NCBI GenBank assembly: GCA_963753545.1
Contig: CAVWCQ010000011.1
Span: forward strand, 983,503-1,047,502
Length of the DNA stretch: 64,000 nt
DNA from: CAVWCQ01 sp963753545
GTDB taxonomy: Bacteria > Chloroflexota > Anaerolineae > Aggregatilineales > Aggregatilineaceae
Reading direction: 5' to 3'
Every line of letters starts with the position of its first letter. Within the stretch, counting starts at the first letter, position 1. A program made the translations under genes and the position numbers. A model generated the notes under the pieces. It did no database searches. It saw nothing but the letters and a program-made list of their open reading frames with translations, and was not told the DNA's origin. Positions 25,271 through 33,892 of the stretch are shown here, piece by piece.

Positions 25271-25846
25271 ATGCCTGACACGTCCGAGCAAATTCTCATT
25301 GAGCGCGCCCAACGTGGCGACCCAGATGCCGTAGCAGAACTGTACCGGCGTTACGTACAGACCATTGCGCGCTACGTGGCCTACCGTGTGTCCGACTCTG
25401 CCGTCATTGAGGATATCACAGCGGATGTGTTTTTACGGATGGTGGAAGGACTGCCGCGCTACCAGTTTACAGGTGCGCCTTTCGAAGCATGGTTGTACCG
25501 CATCGCATCGGCGCGTGTCATTGATTATTATCGCCAGCAGAATCGCCAATCGGGGCAAAATCTCGATGAAGAGTTAGGCAAAGAACTGGCATCTTTGGAA
25601 GTGAATGTGCAAGAGCGCGAAGAAGTGGATGAGCTGCGCGCCGCCCTCCATCACCTGCCCGATGAGCAGCAGACCATTCTGATTTTGCGTTTTGTCGAGC
25701 GCAAAAGTCATGAAGAAGTCGCTCATCTTCTCAACAAGAGTGTAGACGCCATCACCACCGCCCAACACCGCGCGCTAAAACGATTGGCTGAACTGTTAGG
25801 GACCGAAAAAGTGGGCCGTCATTATCTGAGGGGACGTTCACAATGA
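25271..25846 (+). CDS. ECF-family RNA polymerase sigma factor
   Basis: A 191-residue extracytoplasmic-function sigma factor that directs RNA polymerase to a stress regulon. Region 2 (about residues 20-90) includes AVAELYRRYVQTIARYVAYRV and FEAWLYRIASARVIDYYRQ. Region 4 (about 120-175) includes LHHLPDEQQTILILRFVERKSHEEVAHLLNKS, the helix-turn-helix that reads the -35 box. There is no strong ribosome binding site at ATG 25271. Its stop overlaps the next gene by four bases (ATGA), so the two are translationally coupled and the second is the likely regulator. Confidence 0.93.
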   Translation: MPDTSEQILIERAQRGDPDAVAELYRRYVQTIARYVAYRVSDSAVIEDITADVFLRMVEGLPRYQFTGAPFEAWLYRIASARVIDYYRQQNRQSGQNLDEELGKELASLEVNVQEREEVDELRAALHHLPDEQQTILILRFVERKSHEEVAHLLNKSVDAITTAQHRALKRLAELLGTEKVGRHYLRGRSQ

Positions 25847-26928
25847 ATTCCGAATTTCCCGATGAAGCCCGCGATTTAAGCCGCCGCCTGGATCGCGCTC
25901 TGCCGCCGTACACGCACAACGTGAACGGCACGGACGATGATCCATTGGTGGAAGTTGCCCAGCGGTTGGCCCTGGCCCCTCGGCCCGTTTTGTCGGGTGC
26001 TGCTCAGCAGCGTATTGAGGCCCTCCTGCGTGAACGAGCGCTTGATCTTCAGCGGCCCTACATCCAGATACACAGCCGGACCAGCCATTTTCGCCCCCTG
26101 GCGTGGGTCTGGCGTTTGTCGCTTGCTCTGCTGGTGATTGTTGTCCTGCTGGGAGTTGGAGCAGCCCAGGTGTCGGCGACCAGTTTACCCGGCGATGCGC
26201 TCTATCCCGTCAAACGTGCGTTTGAAGATGCACGGCTGTCATTGGTATCAACCGATAAAGAACCCAATTTACGGATCGAACTGGCTGACCGGCGCGTGGA
26301 TGAGTTTGAAGCGCTGCTCGATCACCAGCGGGTCTATCCGCGCGTCCTGGACGAGGCGAACGATCATCTGGACCGCGCGCTCAATCTGGCCGCCAGGGGA
26401 TATGGCAGTCGCGCCGCCATCAACCGGCAGGCCCTGAGCCTTACCCACCGCCAGACGCGCCTCATTGAGCAGGCGGTCTCGCTTGCCTCAGTCGAAGACA
26501 CACAGCATTTACAGGCATTGGTTGCCCGCGTGGAAGTGATTCAGGATCGCACCACCACGTCCGGACCAAATAACAATCCACCCGCCGTTTTGCCTGCGCA
26601 TACGGTCACACCGAGTCCCACGCCACAACCGACAGAAACTCCGCTTCCGACAGATACGCCGCAGCCCACTGAAACGCTGCGCCCGCCGTCGGTCACCCCA
26701 CCACCAACCAACACGCCGCGTTTCACGCCAACTCCTACGGGAACGCTGTCGCCTACCCGCACGCCGTCCAGTTCTAATGCTGCAACGGGGAGATTGCCCA
26801 CCCGCACGCCGCCTGGACACGGCGCAACACCAGGATTGGGCCAGAATCCGCCCGGTCACGGTGGGGATAATCCCGGCGTGGGCAACAATGGCAATCCGCC
26901 CGGCCAGGACAAGCCGCCCAAAAAATAG
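25843..26928 (+). CDS. DUF5667-domain membrane protein, probable partner of the ECF sigma factor
   Basis: A 361-residue protein. Residues 1-85 are cytoplasmic, and a single membrane helix at about 89-108 (WRLSLALLVIVVLLGVGA) is followed by the DUF5667 signature SLPGDALYPVKRAFEDARLSL and a helical region. The C-terminal third is a Pro/Thr linker ending in a Gly/Pro/Asn/His-rich tail with terminal KK. The layout (inside N-terminus, one helix, outside sensor) is that of an anti-sigma factor. No zinc-binding anti-sigma motif is seen, so the anti-sigma role is inferred from coupling and topology. The tail resembles the restored tail of the secreted protein at 24178. Confidence 0.88.
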   Translation: MNSEFPDEARDLSRRLDRALPPYTHNVNGTDDDPLVEVAQRLALAPRPVLSGAAQQRIEALLRERALDLQRPYIQIHSRTSHFRPLAWVWRLSLALLVIVVLLGVGAAQVSATSLPGDALYPVKRAFEDARLSLVSTDKEPNLRIELADRRVDEFEALLDHQRVYPRVLDEANDHLDRALNLAARGYGSRAAINRQALSLTHRQTRLIEQAVSLASVEDTQHLQALVARVEVIQDRTTTSGPNNNPPAVLPAHTVTPSPTPQPTETPLPTDTPQPTETLRPPSVTPPPTNTPRFTPTPTGTLSPTRTPSSSNAATGRLPTRTPPGHGATPGLGQNPPGHGGDNPGVGNNGNPPGQDKPPKK

Positions 26929-26941
26929 GTAGCGGCGATTT

Positions 26942-26967
26942 CTAACACTCTTTTTATGCAGTGCTGA
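26942..26967 (+). promoter_or_regulatory. Weak CIRCE-like inverted repeat ahead of htpG
   Basis: CTAACACTC-N8-CAGTGCTGA matches each half of the HrcA operator TTAGCACTC-N9-GAGTGCTAA at seven of nine bases, but the spacer is one base short. It lies about 105 bases upstream of htpG. It might be a heat-shock operator or coincidence. Confidence 0.25.
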
Positions 26968-27070
26968 GATGAATCTGATATCCTTGTGCTACTTCATTAA
27001 GAGGTAGCTCTTATTTTGCCCGTTTTAAACGCGGGTAGCCTCCTTTCACTGGCATGAGGAGTATTCAAAG

Positions 27071-28936
27071 ATGGCTGAAGTTACCTATTCTTTTCAAGCG
27101 GAGATACAGCAGTTACTGCATATTCTCGTTCACTCGCTCTATACGGATCGCGATATTTTTCTGCGGGAACTGATCTCCAACGCATCGGACGCCCTGAACC
27201 GGATGCAGTTCGAAATGCTCACCCGTGCCGACGTGATCGACCCGGAAGCCGAACTCGCCATCCAGATCAGCACCGATCAGGACGCCGGGACGCTGGCGAT
27301 CACCGACAGCGGCGTGGGTATGAACCGCGACGAGATGATCGAAAACCTGGGGACGATTGCCCAGTCTGGCGCGGCGAGTTTTTTGAAGCGCCTGCAAGAG
27401 CAGCAGGGCGGAGCCGTTCCCGCTACTGATCTGATCGGGCAGTTTGGCGTCGGCTTCTATTCGGTCTTTATGGTTGCGGATCGCGTCACGGTCACGTCGC
27501 GTTCCTTCCGCCCCGACGATACGGCCTGGGAGTGGGAATCGGACGGCAGCACCCAGTACACGATCCGCCCGGCAGAGAAGGCCGTACGCGGCACGACGCT
27601 CACGGTTTATCTGAAGGAAGATGCCAAAGAATTTTTGGAACCGTACCGCCTGCGCTCTATCGTCAAGAAGCACTCCGACTTTATCGCCTTCCCGATTCGA
27701 GTTGCGGATGAAGTCGCCAACCAGCAGACGGCGATCTGGCGCAGATCAGCCCGCGATATCAAAGAAGACGAGTATCGCGCCTTCTACAAGCAGTTAACCC
27801 TTGATTACCGCGATCCGCTCCTCCACCTGCATATTGTCTCCGACGCGCCTGTGCAGTTTTATGGACTGCTCTTTGTGCCGGAAAAAGTAGATCGCGGCAT
27901 CCTGGCGGCGCGCAAAGAACAGGGCCTCAAGCTCTATGCGCGGAAGGTGCTCATCCAGGAATATAACAAGGACTTCCTGCCCAACTATTTGCGCTTTGTC
28001 GATGGCGTGGTCGATTTGGAAGACCTGCCGCTGAATGTGGCCCGCGAATTGATCCAGACCTCCCGCGCCATTAAGCGCATCGGGCAGTCGATCAAGGGTA
28101 AGCTGCTGGGCGAATTTGAACGGCTGTCCCAGGAAGAGCCGGATAAGTATCAGCAGTTCTGGGCCGAGTTTGGTGTCTTTCTCAAAGAGGGAGTTGCTAC
28201 CGAACCGGGCGACTCTGAACGGCTGGCGAAACTGCTGCGCTTCCACTCCTCGATCAGCGATGGCAAAACACCGACGGTGACGCTGGATGAATACGTAGCG
28301 CGTTTGAAAGACAATCAAGAGCACATTTATTACCTGCTGGCGGAGGATATCAAGTCAGCGGCCTACAGCCCGCACCTGGATTCCTTCCGCGCGCGGGATT
28401 TTGAAGTGCTCTACCTGACCGACACGGTAGACAGCTTTATGCTGATGAACCTGACCGATTACGAGGGTAAGCTGCTGCGCAACGTCGATGACGCCGGGCT
28501 GGAACTGCCGGAAGTCGAAACGGGCGAGGAAAAACCGCAGGCGCTCGAACAGGATGCCTTTGAAGTCATCCGCCAGCATTTTGCCGAGGTGCTCGGTGAG
28601 CGCGTGATCGAAGTGCGCGAGTTCCGCCTGCTGACCGATCACCCCGTCCGGCTGGCAACGCCGGAAGGCCAGATGGATCGTAACGTGCAGCGCGTCTACC
28701 GCATGATGGAACAGGATTTTGAAGTGCCGCGCCGCATCCTGGAACTGAACCCGCGCCATCCCCTGCTGCACAATCTCTCGGATCGGCTGGCGGGCGGCGA
28801 TACGGAGATGGTCGATCAGGTGATCGAGCAGTTGTACGAAAATGCGCTGCTGCTCGACGGCATCCACCCCAATCCCACCGATATGGTCCCGCGCATCCAG
28901 AAATTGATGGAGATCGCCACCCGCCGCGGCAGCTAG
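27071..28936 (+). CDS. htpG: Molecular chaperone HtpG (Hsp90)
   Basis: Cytosolic ATP-dependent chaperone, 621 residues as usual for HtpG. It has the N-terminal GHKL ATPase (ELISNASDALNRMQFE with the ATP/Mg Asn, DSGVGMNRDEMIENLGTIAQSG, GQFGVGFYSVFMVADRV), the middle domain (YRAFYKQLTLDYRDPLLHLHI, FLPNYLRFVDGVVDLEDLPLNVARE) and a C-terminal dimerisation domain. ATG 27071 follows GAGG. It appears monocistronic, followed by two tandem hairpins. Confidence 0.97.
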   Translation: MAEVTYSFQAEIQQLLHILVHSLYTDRDIFLRELISNASDALNRMQFEMLTRADVIDPEAELAIQISTDQDAGTLAITDSGVGMNRDEMIENLGTIAQSGAASFLKRLQEQQGGAVPATDLIGQFGVGFYSVFMVADRVTVTSRSFRPDDTAWEWESDGSTQYTIRPAEKAVRGTTLTVYLKEDAKEFLEPYRLRSIVKKHSDFIAFPIRVADEVANQQTAIWRRSARDIKEDEYRAFYKQLTLDYRDPLLHLHIVSDAPVQFYGLLFVPEKVDRGILAARKEQGLKLYARKVLIQEYNKDFLPNYLRFVDGVVDLEDLPLNVARELIQTSRAIKRIGQSIKGKLLGEFERLSQEEPDKYQQFWAEFGVFLKEGVATEPGDSERLAKLLRFHSSISDGKTPTVTLDEYVARLKDNQEHIYYLLAEDIKSAAYSPHLDSFRARDFEVLYLTDTVDSFMLMNLTDYEGKLLRNVDDAGLELPEVETGEEKPQALEQDAFEVIRQHFAEVLGERVIEVREFRLLTDHPVRLATPEGQMDRNVQRVYRMMEQDFEVPRRILELNPRHPLLHNLSDRLAGGDTEMVDQVIEQLYENALLLDGIHPNPTDMVPRIQKLMEIATRRGS

Positions 28937-28953
28937 ATCGTGTTATGCCCGCA

Positions 28954-29020
28954 CCCTCTCCAACCAGGCATGCGGAGCATGCACTTGGAGGGGGTCGTCT
29001 CAGCCGCTTTTGATGAGACG
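28954..29020. repeat. Two tandem hairpins after htpG
   Basis: Hairpin one pairs CCCTCTCCAA (28954-28963) with TTGGAGGGGG, enclosing GCATGC twice. Hairpin two pairs CGTCTCA (28996-29002) with TGAGACG (29014-29020). There is no T-run, so this is more likely a REP-type element or message stabiliser than a terminator. Confidence 0.5.
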
Positions 29021-29086
29021 GGGTGAGGTGTGCGCCCGCCTGCTACAATAGAGTGGTATTGATCGGCAAATGATGGTTTTGAGTTT

Positions 29087-29605
29087 ATGAGCGTCCAAAC
29101 TCGACTGCTCCAGGGCTTACGCGCCCTGGGAACATGGCTGCGCCCGGTGGATGATGCGCTGGCGCAGACGGTCCTGGCCCCGCCGCTGTTCGATTTGTAT
29201 CAGCGTATGCGGCGATCCGAACGCCAGCACAGCCTGCGCGTGCTGCACATGCTGCTGGATGCCGGGCAGACCGATCCGGATCTGCTGGCGGCGGCGCTGC
29301 TGCACGACGTCGGCAAAATCCGCACGCGTTTTTTTCTGCCGGAAAAAGTGTTGGTTGTCCTGGTCAAAGCGATCTCGCCCAATACCTATAGACGATGGGG
29401 CAGCGGATCGGCGGGCGGCTGGCGGCGGCCCTTCGCGGTGAGCGTGCAGCATCCGGCCTGGGGTGCGGAGATGGTCGCTGCGGCGGGTGGTTCTCCCCTG
29501 GCAGTTGACCTGATTCGCCGCCACCAGGACAGCCCCTCCGATCCGCCGCAGACTGATTCAGATCAACTCTTGCTCACGCTTCAGGCTGTCGATAACCTGA
29601 ATTAA
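29087..29605 (+). CDS. HD-domain phosphohydrolase-like protein
   Basis: A 172-residue protein with an HD metal-site pattern: a first His in RQHSLRVLHMLLDAG, the paired HD in LLHDVGKIRTR, a further His in VQHPAWGAEMVAAAG, and late His/Asp residues in LIRRHQDSPS and AVDNLN. Such proteins hydrolyse nucleotides or other phosphate esters using divalent metals. The substrate cannot be predicted. It may be expressed with the next gene, 84 bases downstream on the same strand. Confidence 0.85.
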   Translation: MSVQTRLLQGLRALGTWLRPVDDALAQTVLAPPLFDLYQRMRRSERQHSLRVLHMLLDAGQTDPDLLAAALLHDVGKIRTRFFLPEKVLVVLVKAISPNTYRRWGSGSAGGWRRPFAVSVQHPAWGAEMVAAAGGSPLAVDLIRRHQDSPSDPPQTDSDQLLLTLQAVDNLN

Positions 29606-29689
29606 CAAACTTTTGGGACAGTCGCCGCGTAAAATAGATAGAACGCGCAGACAGCGCCCGCACTCTTCGTTAGAAAAAGGGATAAGTTG

Positions 29690-30727
29690 ATGCAAGTAAA
29701 TGCCGCAATTATCGGATTAGACCGCGTGGGAACCTCTTTTGGACTGGCCCTCAAGCGTTATGAAAAGCAGCCCAAAGCGGACCACAAATTTACCATTATC
29801 GGCAGTGATCCCAGGGCGCAGGCGATGAAAGACGCCCAGAAATTGGGCGCAGTGGATAATTTTAACCGGGCGCTGCTCAAGGCAACCGGCGATGCCAGCC
29901 TGATCATCGTCAACGTGCCCTTTGGCAGCGTGCAGGAATTATATGAGCGGTTGGGGCCGAAATTAAAGCCGGGCACGGTCGTGCTCGATACATCGCTGCA
30001 CAAGACCCCCATCATTGAGTGGGCCAAACAGTATTTCCCGCACAACGACCAGGGCGCACCGCTGGCCTATCTGGTTGGGATTACGCCGATCATCAATGCC
30101 AGCGGGCTTTACAGCGGCGAGGTGGATGCGGAATTTGCCCGCGCCGACCTGTTCGACGGCTGCGAATTTCTGATGACGCCCGACAGCAAATGTCCACCCG
30201 AAGCGATCTCGCTGGCGGAAGATATTATCACGCTGATGGGCGGCAAACCGCGCTTTATGGACCTGCAGGAGCACGACGGGCTGATCGCGGCGACGGAAGA
30301 ACTGCCTGCCCTACTGGGCGCGGCGCTGTTTTATAACCTGGCACGTTCCGACGGCTGGCTGGAACTGCGCCGGATGGTCAACCCGACAATGGCCCTCAGC
30401 ATGCAGTCGCTCCGCACCCTGACTCTGCCCGATATCCAGGCGCTCTTTAGCGGCAACCGCCAGAATTTGCTGCGCCATCTCGAAGCGCTGATCGGCACGC
30501 TGGATCAGGTGCGTGACGCGCTGGAGAAGGACGATCCCACCGAGTTAGAAGTCTTTCTCTCGGCGGTCTATCGCGGCTGGGAGAAATGGGATATCAAGCG
30601 GCACAGCGGTCAGTGGGAAGACGTCAAGGAAATCGAAGCGCTGCCCGGTCCTCTGAACATGGGCGGGTTGAATGTGCTCTTTGGTCGCCGCAAGAAGGAT
30701 GAAGACGACGAGGATGACGACGATTAA
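29690..30727 (+). CDS. Prephenate dehydrogenase-like protein (TyrA family)
   Basis: A 345-residue protein with an N-terminal NAD(P)-binding fold (AAIIGLDRVGTSFGLAL, then IIGSDPRAQAMKDA) and an all-helical C-terminal domain as in TyrA/prephenate dehydrogenase. The nucleotide loop reads GLDRVG, where the middle Gly of GxGxxG is Asp, so cofactor binding may differ. VLDTSLHKTPIIEWAKQY and EEHDGLIAATEELPALLG fit the family. The C-terminus is strongly acidic (KKDEDDEDDDD). Start ATG 29690 follows AAAAAGGGA. Its stop overlaps the next start. The exact substrate is uncertain. Confidence 0.78.
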   Translation: MQVNAAIIGLDRVGTSFGLALKRYEKQPKADHKFTIIGSDPRAQAMKDAQKLGAVDNFNRALLKATGDASLIIVNVPFGSVQELYERLGPKLKPGTVVLDTSLHKTPIIEWAKQYFPHNDQGAPLAYLVGITPIINASGLYSGEVDAEFARADLFDGCEFLMTPDSKCPPEAISLAEDIITLMGGKPRFMDLQEHDGLIAATEELPALLGAALFYNLARSDGWLELRRMVNPTMALSMQSLRTLTLPDIQALFSGNRQNLLRHLEALIGTLDQVRDALEKDDPTELEVFLSAVYRGWEKWDIKRHSGQWEDVKEIEALPGPLNMGGLNVLFGRRKKDEDDEDDDD

Positions 30728-31220
30728 GTTTCGTCTCCTGGAAAAACAGGATATCCCAGCCATCGCCGCCGCGTTTGAGGCGCTTGGCTGGAACAAACCC
30801 GTTTTGCTGTATGAGCGCTATCTGGCGGAACAGGAATCCGATCAGCGTTTAGTCTTTGTCGCCTTTGTCGATGGCACATTTGCGGGCTATAACACGATCC
30901 ACTGGTAGTCGGATTATCCGCCCTTCCGCGAGGCGAAGATTCCCGAAATTCAGGATTTTAATGTGCTGCCCCAGTTTCGGCGGCAGGGGATCGGCAGCCG
31001 TCTGATGGATGAATGTGAACAAACGGTTGCTAGACGATGTGAGGTTGTTGGCATCGGCGTCGGACTTTATGCGGATTACGGCGCGGCCCAGCGGATGTAT
31101 GCCCGGCGCGGTTATAGGTTGGACGGACGCGGGCTGATGTCCCATGATCAACCTGTCCCGCCTGGGCAGTCCGTTTTTGTCGATGACGATCTGCTGCTGT
31201 ACTTTACGAAGCAGTTGTAA
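30714..31220 (+). pseudogene. GNAT-family acetyltransferase interrupted by an in-frame TAG
   Basis: ATG 30714 lies inside the end of the previous gene. The frame encodes a GNAT acetyltransferase: an N-terminal part (TIKFRLLEKQDIPAIAAAFEALGW), then after a break the acetyl-CoA-binding loop LPQFRRQGIGSRLMDECEQ and the final strand RRGYRLDGRGL. TAG at 30906-30908 interrupts an otherwise continuous frame (GYNTIHW stop SDYPPFREAK). A single CAG to TAG change would explain it. TAG is not a selenocysteine codon, so the selenocysteine genes nearby do not rescue it. Either a real nonsense mutation or a base error. Confidence 0.75.
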
Positions 31221-31230
31221 AAGTTACCAA

Positions 31231-31307
31231 CGAAAGTCGTGAAATGATCGCGTAGGGGCGAATGGCAATTCGCCCGCTTTTGTAGGGGCGCTGCTTTGCG
31301 TGCGGCG
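31231..31307. repeat. GTAGGGGCG-type repeats, two units
   Basis: An extended copy (31231-31277, with the same 20-base flank as 16141) has palindrome arms GTAGGGGCGAAT and ATTCGCCC. A second unit begins GTAGGGGCG at 31282. Both lie between the broken acetyltransferase and the tRNA gene. Confidence 0.75.
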
Positions 31308-31335
31308 AAGCCGCTAAGCCGCTGCGCCCGTTACC

Positions 31336-31434
31336 AGGCGGGAGTGTATGGGAGTTGAACCCACCGCGGCCCGCGCTGTGCGACCCGCCGCCGATTTTGA
31401 AGACCGGGAAGCCCACCGGGACTCATACACCCCC
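31336..31434 (-). tRNA. selC: tRNA-Sec (anticodon TCA)
   Basis: The minus-strand sequence folds as a selenocysteine tRNA. It has an eight-base acceptor stem (GGGGGTGT with ACACTCCC, one G-U pair), a six-base D stem (GAGTCC/GGGCTT) with loop CGGT, and a five-base anticodon stem (CCGGT/ATCGG) around CTTCAAA with anticodon TCA. A long variable arm and a T arm GTGGG-TTCAACT-CCCAT follow. The eight-plus-five acceptor/T stack and the six-base D stem are specific to bacterial tRNA-Sec. Position 73 is G and the following bases are CCT, so CCA is not fully encoded. It lies downstream of selB. Confidence 0.93.
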
Positions 31435-31500
31435 GCCGATCATGATACCGTAAAACCACCCCTTGCCGCGAAAAAACGCGAACTTCATTAGAATGAACAT

Positions 31501-31525
31501 GTAGGGGCGTATGGTTATACGCCCC
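31501..31525. repeat. GTAGGGGCG-type intergenic palindrome
   Basis: Single copy with arms GTAGGGGCGTAT and ATACGCCCC around GGTT, just upstream of the tRNA-Sec gene (reading on its strand). Confidence 0.75.
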
Positions 31526-32004
31526 CGAAAACAAGCGCTTCAGGTTCAAAACGTCGAGCTAAGGGAAAGCCCGCTGAAGGTGTTGCCAGGAATCCCTTAT
31601 GTACTTTAACTATTTATTCTGGTCGTAATGGGAATGAACCGTAGTTTTTTCTTCGGAAATGAATATGATGTGCCGCCGACGCTGATATGCCTCCAACCAT
31701 CTGCGCCTATTGACTCATTAGAACATCCGTGCTATACTTGAGATGATGGGACTGTTCTGTCTGGGCATTTTTGCGGGCCGGGGCTAAAGTTAGGAAATGG
31801 TTAGGAACACCCCTCAAAAAACATATGGCGGTGGATCGCCACGAGAAAAAATGGGCCCGAAGTGAGTAACTTATGAGAATTTCCGGCTGATGTCTGGTGG
31901 CCTCCGCTCTTAAGATGTCTATGAAACCGCCGTAGTTGATCACTTTTTGCCCGGTTTTGATCACAAAACGGCTGATTTGTTACATTTAGACGCTCATCGG
32001 AGCG
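31526..32004. other. Non-coding gap between selB and tRNA-Sec
   Basis: About 480 bases lower in GC than the flanks. A minus-strand frame at 31707-31964 has no ribosome binding site and no domain, and I do not call it. Nothing else is visible. Confidence 0.5.
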
Positions 32005-33880
32005 TTATCCCAGCCGCTCCCACTTTCCCGATCCCAGCACACGCTCATCGCCCTTGCGCTTGGTGATCCCCAGCGCGTCCAGCCGTTCCAGGAAGTCCAG
32101 CGCATAGCGCCGCGTCGTCCCAAAGTGATCGCGCACCGTCGCCACCGTCAGCGGATCGCCGCGCTCCAGCGTCTCGCGGGCAAAGCCGATCCACTCCCGC
32201 AGCACATCAGGTCTCAGCATCACGTCCTCGCTGATCCGCACGAACTCGCCCTGTTCGATCAGGCTGTTGACCGCCTCCCCAACCAGTTCCCGCGCCTGGG
32301 CATAAGTCGGCGGCGTATGGGGAGAAGCCTCGAACGCCCGGCGCAGCTTGACCAGGGAATCTTCCTGGGCGGCGCTGAAGCGCACAGTATGCCCCGGCAG
32401 CCGGATCGTCCCGCCCGCCTCGCTGCTGATCACGCCCTGCCCCTCCCAATAGGCGGCCATCACATCGAACGGTTCCGCTTCCAGGTGCAGGCGGCTGCGC
32501 AGAGTTTCGCGCGGCATCCCCTGGCGCAGCGGTTCGGCGGCATGAAACTCGCTCAGCTGCGCGGATTGCCCGTTCGCTCAACTGGCGCTGGCTGTCGGGG
32601 TGGATGATCCAGGGTGTTTCACCCAGCGCGATCAGTTTCCCCTCGCGGATCGCGCCCCGAATGATCTTGGTATCCAATCCCAGCGATGCGCGGCGCACTG
32701 GCCCGCGCCTCCGGGCGAGTTCGACCAGGGCCACTGCCAGCGGATCACCTTCCCGCAGCGCCTTGAACCGTTCGATCACCTCCGGGCGGAAGCGTTTCCA
32801 GCGCTGCCCCGGCGCGGTGTCCAGCAGAATGCCGCCGCCAATCGTCTCCGGCGGTGAGACGCGGCGCAGGATGTAACGATCTCCCCGCGCAGCGACGATG
32901 GGCTGATCCAGCCGGATCTGAATCCAGCTTTCCGTGCCCGGCTGCACCGCTTCCACATCCAGCACGCGGACGTACCCCGTCACTTCCGCCGCGCCAACAA
33001 ACAGCTTGACCGGATCATCGTGTTCGAGAGGACGTTGGGCAGTGGGCAGATAGCGCAGCCACGCATCAACAAGTGTGGTGGGAATCCACGCACCCGGCAG
33101 TCCCAACACATCCCCGCGCCGCACATCCGATTTTTCCAACCCGCGCAGGTTGACCGCCGCCCGCTGGCCCGGCCCGATGCTTTCGAGACTTTCCTCATGG
33201 GATTGCAGGCCGCGAATACGGGCGCGAATGCCGGATGGCTGGATTTCCACATCCTGCCCAACGGTCAGCGCCCCGCCCGACAGCGTCCCGGTCACAACCA
33301 CACCAAAGCCGCTGACCGTGAATACTCGATCAATAGGCAGGCGCGGGCTGCCCACATCGGGGCGCGGCGGCTGCTGGTTGAGTTGATCGGTGAGCGCCGC
33401 GATCAGGTGATCCAGTCCTTCGCCCGTGCGCGCTGAGACGGGGATGATCGGCTTGCCATCGAGCACCGTCCCCTGCACAACTTCCATAATGTCCAGTTGA
33501 ATGAGATCCAGCCACGCCGGGTCGCTGATCAGGTCGATTTTGGTCAGGGCGATCAGCCCGGTTGGCACGCTGAGCAGGTCCAGGATCGCCAGATGTTCAC
33601 GCGTCTGCGGCATCACCCCTTCGTCAGCGGCAATGACCAATATCGCCGCGTCGATGCCGCCCACCCCCGCCAGCATATTCTCGATAAAGTCGCGGTGGCC
33701 CGGCACATCGACAATGCCAATGCGCTCGCCGTTAGGCAGATCGAGCCACGCGAAGCCCAGATCGATGGTCATTTCGCGGATTTGCTCCTCGATCAGCCGG
33801 TCCGGATTGATTTCGGTCAGGGCCTGAGTGAGCGTTGATTTGCCGTGATCGACGTGCCCGGCGGTTCCGATGACGTGCAT
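32005..33880 (-). pseudogene. selB: Selenocysteine-specific elongation factor SelB, frameshifted
   Basis: GTPase that carries Sec-tRNA to UGA codons marked by a SECIS element. The N-terminal EF-Tu-like part begins at ATG 33880 with GTAGHVDHGKST (G1), VDVPGHRDFIENMLAG (G3) and ALTKIDL (G4), then beta-barrel domains. The C-terminal winged-helix part that binds SECIS RNA is conserved (LTVATVRDHFGTTRRYALD, RKGDERVLGSGKWERLG) but lies in another frame. The shift is near 32560, where LSERAIRAA should continue as LSEFHAAEPLRQGMPRET. The restored length of about 625 residues is normal. Because both parts and the tRNA are intact, a sequencing error is likely, but real loss is possible. Confidence 0.9.
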
Positions 33881-33892
33881 AACTCTGTTGCC

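Noticed and set aside
30906..30908. Reading the stop in the acetyltransferase as selenocysteine
   Set aside because: The codon is TAG, whereas selenocysteine is inserted at TGA.
31336..31434. A tRNA-Ser or tRNA-Leu with a long variable arm
   Set aside because: The TCA anticodon, eight-base acceptor stem and six-base D stem fit tRNA-Sec instead.
31707..31964. Small minus-strand frame between selB and tRNA-Sec
   Set aside because: No ribosome binding site, and low-quality composition with many aromatic and charged residues.
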